Position numbers and translations under genes: made by a program. 64,000 bases of DNA from Marinomonas phaeophyticola (GTDB lineage: Bacteria > Pseudomonadota > Gammaproteobacteria > Pseudomonadales > Marinomonadaceae), in NCBI RefSeq assembly GCF_026966905.1, contig NZ_JAPUBN010000010.1, positions 62,001 through 126,000 on the forward strand, written 5' to 3'. The notes under the pieces are model-generated. The model had not been told where the DNA came from, did not search any database, and saw only the letters and a program-made list of their open reading frames with translations. Of the stretch, positions 26,567 through 39,355 are shown piece after piece (position 1 is the stretch's first letter; each line of letters begins with the position of its first letter).

Positions 26567-27739
26567 ATGCGTTACCAAGGTATAAAAGTGACAATGATAA
26601 CGGGATTTCTTGGTGCGGGGAAAACGACTTTGATTCAGCATATGTTGGCACAAGCGCCAGCGTATGAGCGTTGGGCTGTGTTGGTAAATGAGTTTGGCGA
26701 TATAGGCTTAGATGCCGCGCTATTAGAGAAAGAGGTCGTGAAGGGGAAGCGCTTAATTGATGGTGGCAAGCATCCGGTTGTTATTAAGGAAGTACCTGGT
26801 GGTTGTGTCTGTTGTGCGACATCAGCTGCCTTTGCGCTGGGGTTAAATCAACTGATTCGGCAGCAAAATCCTGATCGCATTTTTATCGAACCGTCGGGCT
26901 TAGGTCATCCAAAGCAAATTTTACAAAAATTGAAGGCGCTAGAGTATCGAGAAGTCTTGATTGTGACGGGCGTATTTTGTGTTCTGGATGCCCGTAACCT
27001 TGCTGATCGTCGTTATACTCAACATGCAATCTTTAATGACCAAATTGATGTGGCGGATGCGATTGTTTTTAGTCATAGGGATTGCTATAGCGATAAGGAT
27101 GTTGTGCAGCTTTCGTCCTTTTGTCAACAAAAAGCAAAAAAAAACTATTTTGCCACTGATCCGATGACGTTATCTCTAGAAAATCTAGATATTGGTTTAA
27201 TGGGGGCATCTGACTTAATAAAGGAAGCGTTTATAGGCAGTGAAGGGGATTATTTGCATCCTCACGACAATCACGACAATCACGACAATCACGACAATCA
27301 CGACAATCACGACAATCACGACAATCACGACAATCACGACAATCACGACAATCACGACAATCACGACAATCACGACAATCACGACAATCATCATGATTCC
27401 CATTATCTAAAAAAACACTCACCCCTAACAAATCAAGTTTATTATGTAAAAGAGCAAGATGGGATGAAAGTGGCGGGCTGGTGTTGGCCAGACTCGAGGG
27501 TGTTTTCTGAAGAGAGATTGAGGTTGAGCTTGCTAGAAATGGTGTCTATAGAAGACGTTTATCGTGTTAAGGGCGTATTTCGTTTAATTGAAGGGCAAGG
27601 GTTATTTATTAATGCATCGAGAGGTGAGCTAATGATGGAATTGTCACCTTGGGTGGAAAGTAGTCGTTTTGAAGTGATTGGTTTGGCCGATTCAGTTTGG
27701 GATGATTTGATTAAAGAAATGTGTTCGAAGTTAATATAA
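26567..27739 (+). CDS. COG0523 family metal-chaperone GTPase with His-rich insert
   Basis: A 390-residue CobW/ZNG1-like G3E GTPase. I prefer the ATG at 26567 because AAGAAGGT (26553-26560) then has a 6-nt spacing; an ATG at 26561 abuts it. Motifs: Walker A G-F-L-G-A-G-K-T (residues 13-20), the metal-binding G-G-C-V-C-C (78-83, the family C-x-C-C), and E-P-S-G-L-G-H-P. Residues 233-274 are fourteen perfect copies of His-Asp-Asn, flanked by further His, between the GTPase domain and the C-terminal CobW_C domain. His-rich linkers here are common in zinc chaperones of the family, so zinc is the likeliest metal. No cobalamin gene is nearby. No Zur-type operator was recognised upstream. Confidence 0.9.
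   Translation: MRYQGIKVTMITGFLGAGKTTLIQHMLAQAPAYERWAVLVNEFGDIGLDAALLEKEVVKGKRLIDGGKHPVVIKEVPGGCVCCATSAAFALGLNQLIRQQNPDRIFIEPSGLGHPKQILQKLKALEYREVLIVTGVFCVLDARNLADRRYTQHAIFNDQIDVADAIVFSHRDCYSDKDVVQLSSFCQQKAKKNYFATDPMTLSLENLDIGLMGASDLIKEAFIGSEGDYLHPHDNHDNHDNHDNHDNHDNHDNHDNHDNHDNHDNHDNHDNHDNHHDSHYLKKHSPLTNQVYYVKEQDGMKVAGWCWPDSRVFSEERLRLSLLEMVSIEDVYRVKGVFRLIEGQGLFINASRGELMMELSPWVESSRFEVIGLADSVWDDLIKEMCSKLI
27263..27388 (+). repeat. Fourteen perfect tandem copies of a 9-bp unit
   Basis: CACGACAAT is repeated 14 times with no variant, inside the COG0523 gene. Because the unit is 9 bp, gain or loss of copies keeps the reading frame and only changes the number of His-Asp-Asn triplets. Perfect identity implies recent expansion by slippage. 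Confidence 0.98.
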
Positions 27740-27961
27740 CTTATTGTTTTTATTTAACTAATTGTTAAGGTATCTCTAAGTTAAGTTTGTCAAATATTAT
27801 GCTTTTATGTTTGTTGCTTGATTTTGTGATTATTTTTGTCAGGTATTATGGAGGCTTTTGTTATTGAGAGATTTATGTTTATCCTCCACTCTTAATGCAT
27901 AAGCGCACCATTGAACTAATGAGTGTAACGACAAGATAAAACAATAAATGAGGTAGAGAAC

Positions 27962-29760
27962 ATGCCTGAATATAAAGCACCGTTACGTGATATTAAATTT
28001 GTCACTGAAGAGTTACTTAATTTTTCAACTCATTATGCCAACATACCTGGCGGCGAAGAAGCCACTCCAGATATGGTTGATGCCATTCTAGAAGAAGGGG
28101 CTAAGTTTTCTGAGCGTGTATTGTCACCATTAAATCGTATAGGTGACCAACAAGGTTGTACTTTTACGGATGGTGTTGTTACAACGCCTGATGGCTTTAA
28201 AGAAGCATACCAACAATATGTTGAAGGTGGATGGCCAGCATTAGCTCATTCTGAAGAAGTGGGGGGCAAGGTCTACCTGAATCGCTTGGTATGATGGTGA
28301 CTGAAATGGTAGCTTCTGCAAATTGGTCTTGGAGCATGTATCCAGGATTAAGTCATGGAGCGATGAATACCATTGAAAGTCATGGTACGGATGAACAAAA
28401 GCAGACGTATTTGACTAAGCTTGTTTCTGGTGAATGGACAGGCACTATGTGTTTAACTGAGTCACATTGCGGTACGGATTTAGGTTTATTAAAAACCAAA
28501 GCCGAGCCTAACGATGACGGTTCTTACTCTATTTCGGGTACTAAGATCTTTATTTCTGCGGGCGAACACGATATGGCTGGCAACATAGTGCATATTGTAT
28601 TAGCTCGTATTGCGGGAGCGCCCGAGGGAACGAAAGGCATCTCGTTATTTATTGTACCTAAGTTTAATGTTAACGAAGATGGCTCTATCGCCGATAGAAA
28701 TGGTGTTTCTTGTGGATCCATTGAACATAAAATGGGCATTCATGGTAACGCGACGTGTGTTATGAACTTTGATAGTGCAAAGGGCTTCTTGATCGGGCCT
28801 GCTAATAAAGGTTTGAATTGCATGTTTACCTTTATGAATACCGCTCGTTTAGGAACGGCATTACAAGGTTTGGTTCACAGTGAGTGGGCATTACAAAACT
28901 CTGTTACCTATGCGAAAGATCGTTTACAAATGCGTTCTCTGTCTGGTGCTAAATCACCGGATAAACCGGCCGATTCAATTATTGTACATCCAGATGTGCG
29001 TCGTATGTTGCTAACGCAAAAAGCATTTGCAGAAGGCGGGCGTGCACTTGTGCATTATTGTTCTAAACTGGTTGATATTACTAAGAAAGGCTCATCGGAT
29101 GAAAAAGCAGAAGCTGATGAGCTTATGTCTTTATTAACACCCATTGCGAAAGCTTTCTTGACGGAAACGGGTTTTGAATCAGCTAACCAAGGCCTACAGG
29201 TGTTTGGTGGCCATGGTTTTATTGCTGAATGGGGGATGGAGCAAAATGTACGTGATGCGCGTATTTCTATGTTGTATGAAGGTACAACAGGCATTCAAGC
29301 ATTGGATTTATTAGGTCGTAAAGTCCTTATGACTCAGGGCGCAACGTTAAAACGGTTCACAAAAATTGTGCATAAGTTCTGTAAAGAACATAAAGGCAAT
29401 AAACAAGTTAAGCCATTGATCAGTGAGTTAAATAAATTAAATGGCGAATGGGGGGATTTAACCCTAAAAATTGGTATGAAAGCGATGCGTAACAAAGATG
29501 AAGTTGGTGCCGCGTCATTTGATTATTTAATGTTCTCTGGTTATGTCGTATTGGCGTATTTCTGGGCCAATATGGCGGTTGTTGCACAGACTAAGTTAGA
29601 TGAAGGTACGGATGAGGTGGCTTTCTATACCGCTAAGCTACAAACAGCGACTTTCTATTACGAACGTTTGTTACCTCGAACTCGTGGGCACGTTGCCGCG
29701 ATGTTATCCGGGGCGGATAACCTTTTATCAATGGAAGAAGAAAATTTCGTGATTGCCTAA
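27962..29760 (+). pseudogene. Acyl-CoA dehydrogenase (FadE/DmdC-type), frameshifted
   Basis: Two frames together encode a 599-residue acyl-CoA dehydrogenase of the long type, with an extra N-terminal segment (M-P-E-Y-K-A-P-L-R-D) and the C-terminal Acyl-CoA_dh_C region. The frame breaks at a run of six G's (28261-28266). One more G would join E-E-V-G-G to Q-G-L-P-E-S-L-G-M-M-V without a gap. Other landmarks are L-T-E-S-H-C-G-T-D-L-G (FAD/substrate region) and M-L-Y-E-G-T-T-G-I-Q-A-L-D-L, which carries the catalytic Glu. The enzyme would do the first beta-oxidation step and pass electrons to EtfAB (33.1-34.8 kb). Chain-length or methylmercaptopropionyl-CoA preference cannot be settled. Homopolymer error is likely. 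Confidence 0.88.
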
Positions 29761-29869
29761 AAATAGTGAATGCATTTCATAGGCAATAGGCAAGTTGATG
29801 AATTTTATAATGAGTATTAGGCCATTAAAAAATAGCTTAATAAGCAAGAATTGAATAGGAATATATCTA

Positions 29870-30184
29870 ATGAGTGATACAAAAAAAGTGTTTGAAGCTA
29901 TGGTAGAACGTTTTGATACTGAAGAAGCGGATGGAATGGAAGCGGTTTTTCAGTTTGAAATTGATGATAGTGACCACTTTCACCTTGTTATCGAAGATGA
30001 GAAATGTGCCCTTCAAGAAGGTGAACATGATGATGCAACGGTGACGTTAAGCATGGACCTAGAAACGTTACAAAATGTTATGAGCGGTGAATTAGACGGT
30101 ATGGAAGCGTTTATGCAAGGTAAAATCCGTGCCGATGGTGATATTATGTTAGCGACTAAACTGACGCAACTTTTCCCAAACTAG
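29870..30184 (+). CDS. SCP2 sterol-carrier domain protein
   Basis: A 104-residue acidic protein consisting of a single SCP2 lipid-binding domain. The characteristic pattern is F-Q-F-E-I-D-D, then F-H-L-V-I-E-D, D-A-T-V-T-L-S-M-D, and G-x-x-x-G-x-M-x-A-F-M-Q-G-K-I-R-A-D-G-D. It lies between an acyl-CoA dehydrogenase and an acyl-CoA ligase and probably binds acyl chains or acyl-CoA during fatty-acid breakdown, but this is inferred from location. AGGAA lies upstream of the ATG. Confidence 0.85.
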   Translation: MSDTKKVFEAMVERFDTEEADGMEAVFQFEIDDSDHFHLVIEDEKCALQEGEHDDATVTLSMDLETLQNVMSGELDGMEAFMQGKIRADGDIMLATKLTQLFPN

Positions 30185-30224
30185 TTCGTCCGGGAAATCT
30201 GTAACATATCGACTAACATAAGCT

Positions 30225-30260
30225 AAACCCAACTTTTGCATCAGTTCGAAAGTTGGGTTT
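30225..30260 (+). terminator. Hairpin after the SCP2 gene
   Basis: AAACCCAACTTT (30225-30236) and AAAGTTGGGTTT (30249-30260) form a perfect 12-bp stem with a 12-nt loop. The following U-tract is short (TTTGTTCG). Confidence 0.65.
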
Positions 30261-30307
30261 GTTCGTGACAGGTTTCTCCTATAAAAAAAACAAACAGGAG
30301 CGTTACT

Positions 30308-31978
30308 ATGACTACAGACACCTCTGCTAAAAGAAAGCCGGGAAGCTGGATTCCAGAGCACCTGAATCCTAATAATTTCCAGTCAATTATTGATGTGTTC
30401 CTGCACGCCTGTAAAGAATTTAAAGACCTTCCTGCCTTTACAAGTGTGGGTAAAACGATTACCTATGGCGAACTTGATACGTTATCAAGCGGATTCGCTG
30501 CGTACTTGCAAAATAATACAGATTTAAAAGAAGGGGATCGTATTGCGATTCAACTTCCTAATGTTATCCAATCTCCTATTGCTGTTTTTGGTGCCATAAA
30601 AGCGGGTTTGATAGTAGTTAATACCAACCCTCTTTATACTCCTAAAGAATTACTGCATCAATTTAACGATTCTGGGGCTAAGGCGTTGGTTGTGTTTGCT
30701 AATATGGCTCACAATGTTGAAAGTATCATCGACAAAACGGACATAAAACATGTCTTTATTACTGAAATAGCAGACTTTCATCCAATGCCTAAAAAGCTGC
30801 TTATCAATTCCGTTGTTAAGTATGTTAAAAAAATGGTGCCGGCTTACTCCCTGCCAAAAGCCATGAGTTTTTTCACAGCGATCAAACAAGGTCAGTCGCT
30901 TAAGGTTAACCTTGTCCATAAGCAGCCTGAAGATATTGCTGTCTTACAGTATACCGGCGGTACAACAGGTGTTGCGAAAGGGGCTATGTTAACGCATGCT
31001 AATTTAATTTCTAACTTACATCAGTTAGGAGACCGACTTAGTAATCATTGTATACCTGGTGAGGAGCTCTATATTGCCCCTTTGCCAATGTATCATATTT
31101 ATTCCTTCCTGATTCATGGGCTAACTTTATTAAATCGTGGTGCTCACAGCATTTTGATTCCAAATCCAAGAGATATTCCTGGCTTTGTTAAAGAGCTGAA
31201 AAAATGGCGTTTCTCTGGCTTTGTTGGTTTAAATACGTTGTTTGTTGCGCTATGTAACAATGAGGATTTTAAAAAATTAGATTTTTCTCGTTTAAAAGTC
31301 ACAGCATCCGGTGGTATGGCGTTAACTCATGCCGCGGCTAATGAATGGAAAAAAGTCACTGGTCGTACTGTTATTGAGGGTTATGGGTTAACAGAAACGT
31401 CTCCGGTTGTGTCTTTTAATCCAGTAGGAAAAGAACAAATTGGTACGATTGGAGTGCCTGTTGATGATACTTTGTTGAAATTTATTGATGATGAAAACAA
31501 TGAAGTACCTGAAGGTGAAGCAGGTGTTTTATGCGTATATGGGCCCCAAGTTACGAAAGGTTACTGGCAACGAGAAGACGCAACGCGTGAGTCAATGACA
31601 GCGGATGGCTATTTTATTACCGGTGATATTGCTAAAAGACACCCTGATGGGTATGTACAGATAGTTGATCGTGCAAAAGATATGATCATAGTCTCTGGAT
31701 TTAATGTCTATCCATCTGAAGTCGAAGACTGTCTAAGTTCTCATGAGGAGATTTTAGAAGCGGCTGCCATTGGCGTATACGATGAAAAAACTGGGGAAGC
31801 CGTAAAAGCCTTTGTTGTATTGAAAGACCCGAAAAAAGAAATAGATGTAGCCGCTTTACGTATGTTCTGTCGTAAAGAGCTAGCGGCTTATAAAGTGCCA
31901 AAATGCATTGAAATTCGTGATGATTTGCCAAAGACAAATGTCGGTAAAGTATTGCGTCGTGCATTGAGGGATGAATAA
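30308..31978 (+). CDS. fadD: Long-chain fatty acid-CoA ligase
   Basis: A 556-residue AMP-binding enzyme that activates fatty acids to acyl-CoA. The P-loop Y-T-G-G-T-T-G-V-A-K-G-A (residues about 216-227), G-Y-G-L-T-E-T-S-P near residue 358, Y-F-I-T-G-D-I-A and the catalytic Lys in K-T-N-V-G-K-V-L-R-R near the C-terminus are all present. Length equals that of E. coli FadD. AGGAG precedes the ATG. Its surroundings (dehydrogenase, hydratase, Etf, FadBA) support a beta-oxidation role. Confidence 0.88.
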   Translation: MTTDTSAKRKPGSWIPEHLNPNNFQSIIDVFLHACKEFKDLPAFTSVGKTITYGELDTLSSGFAAYLQNNTDLKEGDRIAIQLPNVIQSPIAVFGAIKAGLIVVNTNPLYTPKELLHQFNDSGAKALVVFANMAHNVESIIDKTDIKHVFITEIADFHPMPKKLLINSVVKYVKKMVPAYSLPKAMSFFTAIKQGQSLKVNLVHKQPEDIAVLQYTGGTTGVAKGAMLTHANLISNLHQLGDRLSNHCIPGEELYIAPLPMYHIYSFLIHGLTLLNRGAHSILIPNPRDIPGFVKELKKWRFSGFVGLNTLFVALCNNEDFKKLDFSRLKVTASGGMALTHAAANEWKKVTGRTVIEGYGLTETSPVVSFNPVGKEQIGTIGVPVDDTLLKFIDDENNEVPEGEAGVLCVYGPQVTKGYWQREDATRESMTADGYFITGDIAKRHPDGYVQIVDRAKDMIIVSGFNVYPSEVEDCLSSHEEILEAAAIGVYDEKTGEAVKAFVVLKDPKKEIDVAALRMFCRKELAAYKVPKCIEIRDDLPKTNVGKVLRRALRDE

Positions 31979-32113
31979 TTGCTCAGTCAATGAGATAAAA
32001 GGTTGTTGGGCCGTGAGGAAGTTCTTTCTTCTAAACGTGTATTTTTTGAAATACAAGTCACGGTGCAGTGGCTTATAAAGATGTTTAATCTAGCCATGAT
32101 TAAGAAGGTAAAA

Positions 32114-32872
32114 ATGAGTGATTTTATACAATCGAATGTTGTGAACGGCGTTCAAACTATTCGTTTAAATCGTGCCTCTAAAAAAAATGCTATCACACTA
32201 GATATGTATCAAGGTCTGACTCAATCTCTGGAAGAGGGTGAGTCGAATAAAGATATTTTAGTTACTGTCATTCATGGCGAAGGGGCCGATTTTTCGTCTG
32301 GTAATGATATTGCTGAATTTGTTCAAATAGCGCAACAACCCGATAAAATGTCTACCATAATGGCGTTTTTACGAACACTCTCTCAATACCCTAAACCTTT
32401 GTTTGCGGCTGTTGAAGGTAGAGCGGTAGGTATTGGGGCCACCATGTTACTGCATTGTGATATGGTGTTTGCAGCCCGTAATAGTTCTCTTTGTTTTCCA
32501 TTTGTTAAATTAGGTGTTGTTCCTGAGGCGGCGGTAAGTTATTTATTGCCTAGCCTTGCGGGCCATCAATTGTCCTTTGAAAAACTGATTTTAGGTGAAC
32601 CATTTGATGCGGAAGAAGCTCACAGCATAGGCATGATAAACCATTTATGTGAGGACGATGAAGCGTTTGCTTTGGCGATGAAATATGCGGAAAAAACCGC
32701 CAAATTACCTCCAGAAGCGGTGCTGTTAAGTAAAAGTTTATTGAAGCAGCGTTTCCAAGATGAAGTGCAAATGACACTAATGAGAGAAGGTCGTATTTTC
32801 AAAGACCGACTTCAATCTAAAGAAGCGCACAATGCCTTTAAACGATTTTTATCGAGGCCTAAAGTCGGTTAA
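32114..32872 (+). CDS. Enoyl-CoA hydratase/isomerase family protein
   Basis: A 252-residue crotonase. The ATG at 32114 has AAGAAGGT upstream and fits the family start (V-N-G-V-Q-T-I-R-L-N-R); the frame is open to 32003. The oxyanion-hole segments are S-S-G-N-D-I-A-E-F and A-V-G-I-G-A-T-M-L-L-H-C-D. The second lacks the usual G-G-G pair, and the canonical catalytic glutamates are only partly matched (V-V-P-E-A keeps one), which points to an isomerase or hydratase of uncertain substrate. It ends just before a strong terminator. Confidence 0.85.
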   Translation: MSDFIQSNVVNGVQTIRLNRASKKNAITLDMYQGLTQSLEEGESNKDILVTVIHGEGADFSSGNDIAEFVQIAQQPDKMSTIMAFLRTLSQYPKPLFAAVEGRAVGIGATMLLHCDMVFAARNSSLCFPFVKLGVVPEAAVSYLLPSLAGHQLSFEKLILGEPFDAEEAHSIGMINHLCEDDEAFALAMKYAEKTAKLPPEAVLLSKSLLKQRFQDEVQMTLMREGRIFKDRLQSKEAHNAFKRFLSRPKVG

Positions 32873-32916
32873 TTTATCGGTGTAGTCCTTACTTTAGAGG
32901 CTAAAAAGAGTTATTT

Positions 32917-32970
32917 AATCACCCTAGTTTTCTTTGTATCACGTTCAAAGAAAACTAGGGTGATTTTTTT
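32917..32970 (+). terminator. Strong terminator after the crotonase gene
   Basis: A 19-bp perfect stem (32917-32935 with 32947-32965) has an 11-nt loop and is followed by a run of T's to 32970. Confidence 0.95.
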
Positions 32971-33151
32971 GTCAGTGAACTGAGGCTTTTTTGTTATTGA
33001 TGAAAATCTCAATGAAACTAGTATTAGTTAGATGATTTTATGATTCTCGTTTTGTTCTTGTTATCTATAGAACACCTTAATAAATTAAGGAATGAATAAC
33101 TTAAATAAAGCATCTAGAGTCAACCTAATGAATATTGTAGATCGAGGTTTT

Positions 33152-33904
33152 ATGAAGATTTTAGTCACAGTCAAACGTGTTGTAGATTACAACGTAAAAG
33201 TTAGGGTCAAAGCGGATCATTCTGCTGTTGAATTAGCGAATGTTAAAATGTCGATTAATCCATTTTGTGAAATTGCTGTAGAAGAAGCGATTCGACTAAA
33301 AGAAAAAGGAATTGCTTCAGAGATTGTCGTCGTTTCTGTGGGGCCGAAAAGCTGCCAAGAAACATTAAGAACCGCATTAGCTTTGGGGGCAGATCGTGGC
33401 ATTCAGATAGAAGCGGCAGATGGATTGGATTCATTAGCCGTCGCCAAGTTGATTGCGAAAGTGGCGAAAGACGAATCGGCTGATTTGATTATTATGGGCA
33501 AGCAGGCAATTGACTCAGACAATAACCAAACAGGTCAGATGGTTGCCGCATTACTCGATTATCCTCAAGCGACATTTGCTTCTGAGATTGTTGTTGAAAA
33601 CAATGTTGCAAAAGTGACCCGTGAAATTGATGGTGGACTCCAGATTCTTTCAGTGACACTACCTGCTGTCGTAACGACGGATTTACGGTTGAATGAGCCA
33701 AGGTTTGCTTCTTTACCTAATATTATGAAGGCGAAGAAAAAACCACTTGATGTGAAAACGGCCGAAGAACTTGGGGTAAATACTGACTCTAATATTGAAA
33801 TAATAACGGTTATGCCGCCATCTGATCGTAAAGCCGGTATTAAAGTGAGTTCTGTTGCAGAGCTTGTTGAAAAACTTAAAAACGAAGCGAAGGTGTTGTC
33901 ATGA
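33152..33904 (+). CDS. etfB: Electron transfer flavoprotein subunit beta
   Basis: A 250-residue ETF beta subunit. The ATG at 33152 begins [14 protein letters not shown], the canonical start, with GAGG just upstream; the frame stays open to 33092. The AMP-binding part [19 protein letters not shown] and the signature [10 protein letters not shown] are present. It forms a heterodimer with the EtfA encoded immediately downstream and accepts electrons from acyl-CoA dehydrogenases. Confidence 0.96.
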   Translation: MKILVTVKRVVDYNVKVRVKADHSAVELANVKMSINPFCEIAVEEAIRLKEKGIASEIVVVSVGPKSCQETLRTALALGADRGIQIEAADGLDSLAVAKLIAKVAKDESADLIIMGKQAIDSDNNQTGQMVAALLDYPQATFASEIVVENNVAKVTREIDGGLQILSVTLPAVVTTDLRLNEPRFASLPNIMKAKKKPLDVKTAEELGVNTDSNIEIITVMPPSDRKAGIKVSSVAELVEKLKNEAKVLS

Positions 33905-34830
33905 GCCTATTAATTATTGCAGAACACGATAATAAAGAATTAAAACCGAGTACGTTAAATACCATCGCTGCAGCGCAAAAAATCACGAATGACATTCATG
34001 TATTAGTGGCGGGTATGAACTGTCAAACAGTTGCTGAACAGGCGGCTAATGCGATCTCCGTTACGCAGGTTTTGCTTGCAGATAATGGTGCTTATGAGCA
34101 TCAGCTCGCTGAAAATATTAGTAAGTTAGTTGTCGATATTGCTAGGGGCTATGGCCATATTCTAGCACCGGCAACAACCGCTGGAAAAAACCTATTACCA
34201 CGTGTTGCTGCGTTGTTAGATGTGGCTCAGTTATCAGACGTGATTGAGGTGATTAGTAACGATACTTTTATTCGTCCTATTTACGCTGGCAACGCCTTAG
34301 CGACAGTGAAGTCAAGTGATGCGGTTAAAGTGATGACGATACGTGCGACAGGGTTTGATCCAGTAGCGAGTCAAGGTGGTTCGGCCACTATTACCACTTT
34401 AGAGCAAGTGATTATTTCAGAAAATAGCCAATTCGTAAGTGAACAGTTAGCCGTGTCAGACCGTCCAGAGTTAACCGCGGCCAGTATTATTGTTTCTGGT
34501 GGTCGTGGAATGGGGAATGGAGAGAACTTTCAGATGCTTGAAGCGGTTGCCGATAAATTGGGTGCGGCCGTTGGTGCATCCCGTGCGGCCGTTGATGCTG
34601 GCTTTGTACCAAACGATTGGCAGGTTGGGCAAACCGGTAAAACTGTTGCACCAGATTTATATATTGCAGTAGGGATTTCTGGTGCTATACAGCACTTGGC
34701 AGGCATGAAAGACTCGAAAGTCATTGTGGCAATCAATAAAGACGAAGAAGCCCCTATCTTTCAAGTAGCGGATTACGGTTTAGTAGCCGATCTATTTGAT
34801 GCCGTTCCTGAATTGGAAAAATCACTTTAA
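33901..34830 (+). CDS. etfA: Electron transfer flavoprotein subunit alpha
   Basis: A 309-residue ETF alpha subunit. The C-terminal FAD-binding domain shows S-G-G-R-G-M-G, then [21 protein letters not shown] and G-I-S-G-A-I-Q-H. The start overlaps the etfB stop by four bases (ATGA at 33901-33904), so the two are translationally coupled, as expected for a 1:1 complex. Confidence 0.96.
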   Translation: MSLLIIAEHDNKELKPSTLNTIAAAQKITNDIHVLVAGMNCQTVAEQAANAISVTQVLLADNGAYEHQLAENISKLVVDIARGYGHILAPATTAGKNLLPRVAALLDVAQLSDVIEVISNDTFIRPIYAGNALATVKSSDAVKVMTIRATGFDPVASQGGSATITTLEQVIISENSQFVSEQLAVSDRPELTAASIIVSGGRGMGNGENFQMLEAVADKLGAAVGASRAAVDAGFVPNDWQVGQTGKTVAPDLYIAVGISGAIQHLAGMKDSKVIVAINKDEEAPIFQVADYGLVADLFDAVPELEKSL

Positions 34831-34842
34831 TTAATTTGAGGC

Positions 34843-34871
34843 ACGAGTGGTGATGTATCACTCGTTTGTTT
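34843..34871 (+). terminator. Possible terminator or processing hairpin after etfA
   Basis: ACGAGTG (34843-34849) pairs with CACTCGT (34859-34865), followed by TTGTTT. It lies between etfA and fadB, which are 90 bp apart, and may be only a partial barrier to transcription. Confidence 0.45.
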
Positions 34872-34920
34872 AGTTTCATTCTAAGTAGATAGAACTCAAT
34901 AATAAAAATCGGAGACAAAC

Positions 34921-38285
<3,365 letters not shown>

Positions 38286-38375
38286 ATAGTGAACTACACA
38301 AAGGCGCAACATGCCTTTTAGTAGATAAAGAGCGTTAAAAAGTTGTTTTGTTAGTCATACGACTTTTGTCATTTT

Positions 38376-38400
38376 GGCCCCATTTATTGGGGCTTTTTTT
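38376..38400 (+). terminator. Terminator of fadBA
   Basis: GCCCC-ATTTATT-GGGGC (38377-38393) is followed by seven T's; it lies about 90 bp past the fadA stop. Confidence 0.9.
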
Positions 38401-38492
38401 GTTTAAAATAGATTAACGGAAAATACTTTTTAGAAAGTACATAATAGATTTTTAATGTATGTACCCTGGATTTGATAGAGAGGTTTATCCCT

Positions 38493-39071
38493 ATGCATTT
38501 AAATAAAATTGAAGAAACAGATCATCTACCGCTAGAAACAGAACGTTTACTATTGCGCCAATGGCAAGGGAAGGATCTTGAACCTTTTGCTGAGATGACC
38601 GCGGATTCTTTAGTTATGGAACACTTTCCATCAACATTAACTCGATCTGAAAGTGATGAATTAGTGTGCAAGTTACGTCATCATATAGACCAGCGGGGTT
38701 GGGGGTTTTGGGCTGTTGAACGTAAGGATACCCACGCTTTTATCGGCTTTGTTGGTATTATTTATCAAGCAGCGGCAATGCCGAACGCTCCTTTTGTGGA
38801 AATAGGTTGGCGTATTTCGTCAAACCATTGGCGTAAAGGCTATGCGTTAGAAGCTGCTCAAGCCTCTCTTAAATTTGCTTTTGAAACATTAGCCGCAGAT
38901 TCTGTTTATGCCATTACTAATTTAAATAATTTGCCTTCTATTGGCGTTATGAAAAAACTTGGTATGAAAAATCAAGATCAAGACTTCGATCATCCTGCAT
39001 TGCCAAAGGAACACCCATTGGCACGACATTGTTTATATGGAATAACAAGAGACACAGCGTTATTCAAGTAA
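38493..39071 (+). CDS. GNAT family N-acetyltransferase (RimJ/RimL-like)
   Basis: A protein of about 192 residues, starting at the ATG at 38493 with GAGAGG upstream. It begins L-E-T-E-R-L-L-L-R-Q-W-Q, typical of the acetyltransf_3 (RimJ/RimL) group. The acetyl-CoA motif W-R-I-S-S-N-H-W-R-K-G-Y-A-L-E-A-A-Q-A and the end N-L-N-N-L-P-S-I-G-V-M-K-K-L-G-M are clear. It may acetylate a protein N-terminus or a small molecule; neighbours do not help. Confidence 0.85.
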   Translation: MHLNKIEETDHLPLETERLLLRQWQGKDLEPFAEMTADSLVMEHFPSTLTRSESDELVCKLRHHIDQRGWGFWAVERKDTHAFIGFVGIIYQAAAMPNAPFVEIGWRISSNHWRKGYALEAAQASLKFAFETLAADSVYAITNLNNLPSIGVMKKLGMKNQDQDFDHPALPKEHPLARHCLYGITRDTALFK

Positions 39072-39127
39072 CGTTTATTTTATACTGATCATTCTTTTCG
39101 TTCATTCATTTATAGAAATTGCTCACA

Positions 39128-39144
39128 CTGGCACAGTAATTGTT
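39128..39144 (+). promoter_or_regulatory. Candidate sigma-54 (-24/-12) promoter upstream of the osmolyte cluster
   Basis: CTGGCACAGTAATTGTT matches the RpoN consensus YTGGCACGRNNNTTGCW at all but two places. GG is followed after 10 bp by GT instead of the preferred GC. A transcript would begin near 39155, about 200 bp upstream of the phosphatase start. The match is by eye and a chance hit is possible. Confidence 0.4.
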
Positions 39145-39251
39145 AGTTATTATCTATTCGTAACAATTAAGGTCGAGTGCGTAAGATGAAAGCCCTATTT
39201 TTAATGGTGTTGACGGTAGAAAAGCGTAAATTGTGTCAATTTAGTATTGCT

Positions 39252-39307
39252 GCACTAAATTGGCTACAGCACCGAGTTGGGAGATTTCTACCGAACCAAT
39301 TTGGTGC
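39252..39307 (+). promoter_or_regulatory. Three NtrC-box-like dyads upstream of the osmolyte cluster
   Basis: GCACTAAATTGGCTA (39252-39266), GCACCGAGTTGGGAG (39269-39283) and GAACCAATTTGGTGC (39293-39307) each keep one full half-site of the NtrC palindrome GCACYAnnnTRGTGC. The third matches 13 of 15 positions. The first and third also form a near-perfect inverted repeat (TGCACTAAATTGG with CCAATTTGGTGCA). They lie 50-105 bp before the first gene, downstream of the sigma-54-like element, which is an unusual order. Confidence 0.35.
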
Positions 39308-39355
39308 AAATAAGGTTTTTCTAGGGATTGGCTTCCGCTCAGTAAGGAGTAAGCC

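Noticed and set aside
27263-27388. Possible CRISPR-like array
   Set aside because: The 9-bp units are contiguous with no spacers and encode an in-frame protein tract.
27215-27431. Long open frames on the minus strand across the tandem repeat (poly Val-Ile and Asp-Cys-Arg repeats)
   Set aside because: They exist only because a 9-bp repeat without stop codons is open in several frames; the plus-strand frame is a complete COG0523 GTPase.
39325-39338. GG-N10-GC match just before the phosphatase start
   Set aside because: A transcript from it would begin inside the ribosome site, and the surrounding bases do not fit the sigma-54 consensus.
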